The notes under the pieces: generated by a model
Database searches by the model: none
What the model saw: only the letters and a program-made list of their open reading frames with translations
What the model was told of the DNA's origin: nothing
Assembly: GCA_964454015.1 (NCBI GenBank)
Contig: CAYVQF010000046.1
Coordinates: forward strand, 1-46,398
DNA: 46,398 bases
DNA from: CAYVQF01 sp964454015
GTDB lineage: Bacteria > Myxococcota_A > Bradymonadia > UBA4248
Direction of reading: 5' to 3'
Program-made: the position numbers and the translations under genes
In this document: positions 39,409 through 46,398 of the stretch, piece by piece
Position numbering within the stretch: position 1 is the first letter of the stretch
Layout of the letters: each line of letters opens with the position of its first letter

Positions 39409-42400
39409 TCAGGCCGGTTGCCGGCAGCGATCTTCGGCAGGAGACCAGCTCTCGTGCGGCTGCGTCGCTGCCGCACCATCCCGCCACCGGGAATGCACTT
39501 CATAGGCAAAGTTGTCAATGATCTCCGGGTCGATTGGATCGCCCGTGAGCTGGACGGTGAGGGAGAGCAGCCCTTCCTCCTCGGCCACGTGAAAGAACTG
39601 TGCTTCTGCGATCTTGGCTGGCATACATTCCAGCGGTCCCACGGAAACCACCCCAGCGATGTGACGATGGCGCCACTCGTGGAGGGGTCCCCCGACGGTG
39701 AGCACGGCCTCACCGAGCAGATCCTTGCGGATGTAGGGGGCAGCCGCTTCGATGCTCTCGGGCACGGTGGTGCGCTGTGGCCAAGCCAAGGCCTCACCCA
39801 TGATGGCATAGGTGCGTTCCAGGATCCGTCGCTGCACCAAGCTCGAGAGCTGGGCGCCAAAGCCGCGATCACCGCGGATCACGCTGAGGTTGGTGTAGTC
39901 GGTGTACTCGAGCCACTCGACGAAGGGCGCAAAGAGCGCCCTGACGCCGTTCTTCTCCAGGCGATTGATGATGAAATCATTGGCGAAGGGATCACAGCGC
40001 ACATAGATCTCGCCCACCACGGCGACCGTTGGGATCTGGCGCTGGCTCTTGATGGCGGCGAAATCGGCAGCAGCGCGGCGCAACAGCTCGGCGCAGCCGA
40101 AGAGTCGCCCCGTGGCGATCTGCTGGAGGACCACGGGCATGGACAAGGAGCGGTAGCCAGCACCTTCAACCAAACCGAGCAGCGCTTCGTGGTATTGGTC
40201 ATAGATGCGTTGGGCCTCACCGGGGATGGTCTCGACGGGGCGGACGTCGTAGAGGGCGTTGAGCAAGATGTCACCCGCAGCAAAGCCCGTGAAGATCAGC
40301 GCGGCGAGCCCCGGCGGCGTGCCATCGAAGTAGCCCGTGTCCGAAGGCGACCAGACCCGCACCCTGTCCTTCCAGCCGAGGCGCTCGAGGGTGATTTTGT
40401 GCAAGAGGTTGTAGGCGCCAAAGCGGCAGGGGCCGTTGGCCGTGGGCATGAAGAAGGCGAAGCGCTCTTCCGTATCGCGGGCCTTCTCGATGCGCTGCAG
40501 CAGCGAGCCGAGGGTGATGGTCATGGGCAAGCACTCCTTGCCCGAAGTGTAACGGCGCCCCAACTGTACGGTCTCGCGATCCGGCATGGGGAGTGACTCC
40601 GCCTTGATACCGACGCCGCGCAGACAGGCTGCGGCGACCTCCGCCCCCTGCCCCATCCGCGGCAAGAGGATGGTCTCCCCGGCGGCGATGATTTCGGCGA
40701 GCTGGCGCTTGTCCTTCTCGATGGCGACCAGGGAGTTGACGCGGCGCCGGGAAGGCTTCTGCAGGTCTTCCCGGACGCAGTGCAAGAAGGCCTCGACCCG
40801 GGTTTTGGTACCCGCGTCACCGGCATGGCCGTCCGTCTCGATGACGGCAAAGGGCTTGCCTTCGATCTGGTAGGCGAAGAGGTGCAAGGTAAAGCTGTCG
40901 GGACCACAGGCGTAGTTGCTGCACCACAGGCCATAGATGCCTCGGGTGCGCCGGATCTGCCACACGGCGCGCAGGTTGCGCTGCCCATAACCCCAGTACA
41001 TGTCCTGAAAGACGGGGACGTCGTTCTCGACGGGGTAGCAGTCGACAGGGATGGCGATAGCCCCCTGCTCTCGCAGAATGCTGGGAACGTTCGAGTTCAG
41101 GACATCATTGTAGATGGTGTAGGAGCGGCCCAAGACCACCACAGGGATCAGCCCCTTGGCCAAGGCAAAGTCGAGGGCCCGCTGGCCCAGGGCCAGGCAC
41201 TCGTCGTCGAAGCGCTGCTGCACCTGCACCGCCTTCTGGTAGGCGCGCATCCAGCGAACCGTGAAGACCCCCAGATCATTGGCCAGGCGATGGCACGAGG
41301 CGATGAACTGGGCGGACTCCAGGTTCCCCTCCCCGACATCGATGACCGGCGAGAGCACGGCGATGGCCTTGTCTTGGAGGTCCCAGCGGAGCATATCGGG
41401 CGCCGCCTGGACGATGGGACAGAGCACGGCATGGGACTCTTTTTGGACCTTCGGAATGGTGCGGACCATGGGCAGGAAGAGGTAGTCAGCCCTGCTCTCG
41501 GCCAGCTCGGCCACCACCCCATGGAAGTGCTGCATGGGGGCACAGAAGGGGACGTTGGCTTCCTCGATGCCGCGCTTGAGGGCGCGCTGGGTGCCCCCGC
41601 GCTGGACCACCAGGTCGAAGCCCAGCTCGTAGATGAAGGTGGCGAAGAAAGGAAAGAGGGACTTGAGCTGAAACTCATCGCTGAGGGCCACGCGGCGGTG
41701 TCCACGCGAAGGCAGGTCGTGCACCAGGGCCGCGACGAGGGCTTCTCTCTCGCGGAAGGGATCAGGCGTCAGATCGGGCAGCTTGCGCTTGCCCGTGCCG
41801 CCTTCCCACATGGAACAACCGCCGCCCCAAGTGAAGCGCTGGCGCTGCCCTTGCACCAAGGTGGTCAGGCGATCGATGCGGCAGCGGTTACCTGCACCAC
41901 CACAGCCCTTGGTGGACTTGCACACGAAGACGTCCTTGCTCTCCACGGTGGCGCTGAGGAAACGCTCGGCCACCAGGGGCGCAGGCCGCGCTCGGTCCGC
42001 CAATGACTTGCGGGTCAATAGGGCGATACCTTGGGCGCCGATGGTCCCCGGGTTGGGCGGCACGATGACCTGCGAGCCCGTGTGACGCACCACGGCCGCA
42101 GCCAGCGCGTCTGCGGCAAAGGGCATGCCTTGACAGAAGATCACCGCACCAACGGAGCGATTGCCTTTGACGCGGTTGAGATAGTTCTGAATGATCGCGT
42201 CGTAGATACCGCTGACGATCGCAGGGATAGCCACATCTGAGGCCACGGCTTCGTCGATCTGCTCGGCCATGAACACGGAACAGTGCTGCCCGAGTGAGAC
42301 CCCCGAGTCGGCCTCCAATGCGCAGCGCCCCAGGTGAACCACATCCTTGATCCCGTTGAACTTTTTACCCTGCTCCTCGATGAAGGAGCCCGTACCAGCG

Positions 42401-43734
42401 CTGCAAGCCTCGTTCATGGCGGCGTCGACGACGCGACCATCGGCCAGGCGAATATATTTGGCGTCTTGTCCCCCAATCTCAAAAATGGTGTCCACGCTGG
42501 AGTCACAGGCGAGGGCTCCCTCGGCATGGGCCGCGATCTCGTTGAGCACGAAGACGCTCTCGGCGCCAAAGCAGAGGGACAACAGGGAACCGACGATCTC
42601 GCGCCCGCTGCCGGTGGCACCCACCGCGGCGAGGGGATAGCGGCCTTGGTTGTCGTCGATGAAGCGTTGCATCAGCGTCTGAGCAGCGCGCACTGGGTTG
42701 CCGTTGGTGTTGAGGTAGGCCTCCCAGACCACCGCCGTCGCCTCACCCTCGGCGGGGAGGGCCACCGCCTTGGAGCCGGTGGAGCCGATGTCGAAGCCCA
42801 AGACCACGGCCTGCCCCTCGGGCCAGTCGAGGGCAGGCGGTGCAGGCATGCGCTTCACCTTGCCAAGGTAGGCGGCCAACGGGTCGAAGCGTTCGAGAGA
42901 CACGCGCTGTGCGGGCAGCACCACTTCATCCAGGGGGGGCAAGTCAGCCGCCTGGACCGCATCACCTTGGGCCGCCAGCCAAGCCGCCCCCAAGGCCTCG
43001 GTGAAGTGGCGTGCCACCTCTGGTGGCGCCACGAAGTCCATGCCGTTTCTAGCGCAAAAAGCTTGGAAGTTGTTGCGTATCCGCACCGAATCGCTGACGC
43101 CGCCGATGAGGAAGACCCGCTTGGGCGAGAGGGCCGGCTTGATGAGCACTTGAACGTTTTCACTCACCGCGTCGTAGAGGCCCGCAAGGATGCGCGCCTG
43201 ACTCTCGCCCTTGTTGGCGAGGTGGGTCATGTCGGTCTTGAGAATGACGGGGCAACGTCCCGAGAGGGGCGCGGCGTCCTCGACGCCCTCACACAGCGCA
43301 CTGGCCGCCGGCAAATCCAGATCGAAGCGCTCGACGAGCTGGCGGAGGAAGTTCCCCGTGCCTTGGGAGCACACGGCGTTCTCGCGAAAGACTTCGAGCC
43401 CGCGCCCGCGCAGCTCCAGCACGGAGAAGCCCCGACTCCCGATTGAGACCAGCGTGGCGGCCTCATCGTCGACCAGGGCGCGAAAGCCCATGGCCTGTGC
43501 TTGTTTGGTTGGTACGCGCGCCAGGCGGAGCTGGCGAGCAAAACGCCCCGTGACCGCGGCGCCGCTGAGGTCGTCCCAGTCCATCTGGGCCAAGAGTCGT
43601 CGCAAGGCTTGGGCCGGCGCTTTGCCATGCTCCACCCGCTCACAGCGTCCCACGCGCAGATCCAAGCCCTGCCCCGTGACCTCCACGACCTTGACCGACT
43701 CAGCGCCCACATCAATTCCCAGCCAGCGTCCCAT
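39409..43734 (-). CDS. Giant BadF/HgdC-type activase fused to HgdB-like domains
   Basis: The 1441-residue product starts at ATG 43734, seven bases after AAGGGG. It has two ASKHA-type activase modules: about 1-260 (WLGIDVGAESVKVVEV, CSQGTGNFL with Cys122) and about 308-580 (VLGFDIGSTGSKAVAL, EIGGQDAKYI, ACSAGTGSFI with Cys444 and HCSVFMAEQ with Cys485). A Cys-rich stretch follows (Cys605, Cys610, Cys618, Cys640), then about 800 residues resembling DUF2229 and HgdB-like (2-hydroxyacyl-CoA dehydratase) domains. Activases use ATP and a [4Fe-4S] cluster held between subunits to inject an electron into radical dehydratases or benzoyl-CoA reductases. Whether this giant acts on such an enzyme here is unknown. 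Both modules keep the key cysteines. No partner dehydratase gene is adjacent. Confidence 0.9.
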   Translation of the reverse strand: MGRWLGIDVGAESVKVVEVTGQGLDLRVGRCERVEHGKAPAQALRRLLAQMDWDDLSGAAVTGRFARQLRLARVPTKQAQAMGFRALVDDEAATLVSIGSRGFSVLELRGRGLEVFRENAVCSQGTGNFLRQLVERFDLDLPAASALCEGVEDAAPLSGRCPVILKTDMTHLANKGESQARILAGLYDAVSENVQVLIKPALSPKRVFLIGGVSDSVRIRNNFQAFCARNGMDFVAPPEVARHFTEALGAAWLAAQGDAVQAADLPPLDEVVLPAQRVSLERFDPLAAYLGKVKRMPAPPALDWPEGQAVVLGFDIGSTGSKAVALPAEGEATAVVWEAYLNTNGNPVRAAQTLMQRFIDDNQGRYPLAAVGATGSGREIVGSLLSLCFGAESVFVLNEIAAHAEGALACDSSVDTIFEIGGQDAKYIRLADGRVVDAAMNEACSAGTGSFIEEQGKKFNGIKDVVHLGRCALEADSGVSLGQHCSVFMAEQIDEAVASDVAIPAIVSGIYDAIIQNYLNRVKGNRSVGAVIFCQGMPFAADALAAAVVRHTGSQVIVPPNPGTIGAQGIALLTRKSLADRARPAPLVAERFLSATVESKDVFVCKSTKGCGGAGNRCRIDRLTTLVQGQRQRFTWGGGCSMWEGGTGKRKLPDLTPDPFREREALVAALVHDLPSRGHRRVALSDEFQLKSLFPFFATFIYELGFDLVVQRGGTQRALKRGIEEANVPFCAPMQHFHGVVAELAESRADYLFLPMVRTIPKVQKESHAVLCPIVQAAPDMLRWDLQDKAIAVLSPVIDVGEGNLESAQFIASCHRLANDLGVFTVRWMRAYQKAVQVQQRFDDECLALGQRALDFALAKGLIPVVVLGRSYTIYNDVLNSNVPSILREQGAIAIPVDCYPVENDVPVFQDMYWGYGQRNLRAVWQIRRTRGIYGLWCSNYACGPDSFTLHLFAYQIEGKPFAVIETDGHAGDAGTKTRVEAFLHCVREDLQKPSRRRVNSLVAIEKDKRQLAEIIAAGETILLPRMGQGAEVAAACLRGVGIKAESLPMPDRETVQLGRRYTSGKECLPMTITLGSLLQRIEKARDTEERFAFFMPTANGPCRFGAYNLLHKITLERLGWKDRVRVWSPSDTGYFDGTPPGLAALIFTGFAAGDILLNALYDVRPVETIPGEAQRIYDQYHEALLGLVEGAGYRSLSMPVVLQQIATGRLFGCAELLRRAAADFAAIKSQRQIPTVAVVGEIYVRCDPFANDFIINRLEKNGVRALFAPFVEWLEYTDYTNLSVIRGDRGFGAQLSSLVQRRILERTYAIMGEALAWPQRTTVPESIEAAAPYIRKDLLGEAVLTVGGPLHEWRHRHIAGVVSVGPLECMPAKIAEAQFFHVAEEEGLLSLTVQLTGDPIDPEIIDNFAYEVHSRWRDGAAATQPHESWSPAEDRCRQPA

Positions 43735-43861
43735 CTTTATCCCCTTCATCATTCGCGACCTCAGCCGAGCGCCTCGGCACGAGCGCAACACCCTTGAACC
43801 TCCCGGCATTCCATCGGACCGCTTCGGTGTCACGGCGTGACCTTTGCCAGGTTGGCCCTCG

Positions 43862-43889
43862 GGCGTCAAGTGGTCAACCACTTAACGCC
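43862..43889. promoter_or_regulatory. 28-base near-perfect palindrome before the activase operon
   Basis: Arms of 13 bases around a 2-base centre (12 of 13 positions pair; inner core AAGTGGT-CA-ACCACTT at 43868-43883, outer GGCGT/ACGCC). It stands 128-155 bases before the activase start and about 97 bases after the AAA+ gene stop. It could be an operator for the operon or a terminator of the AAA+ transcript. Confidence 0.6.
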
Positions 43890-43985
43890 ACACCTACATC
43901 GCGCGCCAACAACCACATGGCAGGCCGGTAGCAGTCTTCTACTTGATCGTCGTCGTCCTGTCGACCGATACGGACGAAATTCGTC

Positions 43986-46274
<2,289 letters not shown>

Positions 46275-46398
46275 GGCGAGTCCCCCTAGGAGCGCGGCGT
46301 GCTGAGACTAGCCTGGGGGGACGGCGACCGCAAGGCAGCGTCTGGGCGCACAATCCACGACCAAAGCCGGCATGGGGCTTGCTCGTTGTGAATTATTG

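Overview
The window reads as high-GC chromosomal DNA from a Myxococcota-type (former deltaproteobacterial) bacterium. The indications are a PEGA-repeat Hanks-type Ser/Thr kinase, roadblock/MglB-like small proteins, many lipoproteins and secreted proteins, a sigma-54 enhancer-binding protein, a large outer-membrane-like protein resembling those of myxobacteria, and densely packed genes with strong GC bias. This is inferred from gene content; no rRNA or other phylogenetic marker is present. No insertion sequences, integrases, CRISPR arrays or phage genes were seen.

Left part (1-12.2 kb): the tail of a PEGA protein, elongation factor P with a roadblock-like gene, a second, divergent MglB-like gene, a stand-alone PAAR spike protein, a membrane-anchored protein with four DsbA-like thioredoxin domains, a small secreted unknown, a HEAT-repeat secreted protein, a PEGA kinase, a class II amidotransferase-like protein without the usual cysteine, a sigma-70 region 4-like regulator, and RsgA.

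Middle part (12.2-31 kb): a FadN-FadA beta-oxidation pair, a TPR-like lipoprotein, tRNA-Thr(CGU), a VWA protein, a release-factor-like protein with a small neighbour, and a carbohydrate-type ABC importer in which the solute-binding protein and the first permease are one polypeptide (order of transcription: malK-like, binding protein-permease fusion, malG-like, 86-codon gene). Upstream, in the same direction, lie two lipoproteins, an unknown protein and a large outer-membrane-like protein.

Right part (31-46.4 kb): a subtilisin-like lipoprotein protease overlapping a GGDEF/HD-GYP cyclic-di-GMP protein, and divergent from them a sigma-54 activator. The intergenic region holds two tandem TGT-N11-ACA sites and a near-consensus -24/-12 promoter facing the protease, a compact local regulatory circuit. 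Beyond it is a tight four-gene operon (giant BadF/HgdB-type activase, GST-like protein, small membrane protein, MltG) preceded by a long near-perfect palindrome, and finally a two-module AAA+ ATPase of the kind found in extracellular contractile injection clusters.

The best candidates for something undescribed are the sigma-54/protease/c-di-GMP locus at 30.9-36.7 kb, the binding protein-permease fusion at 22.3-24.7 kb and the four-domain thioredoxin protein at 2.5-5.2 kb.
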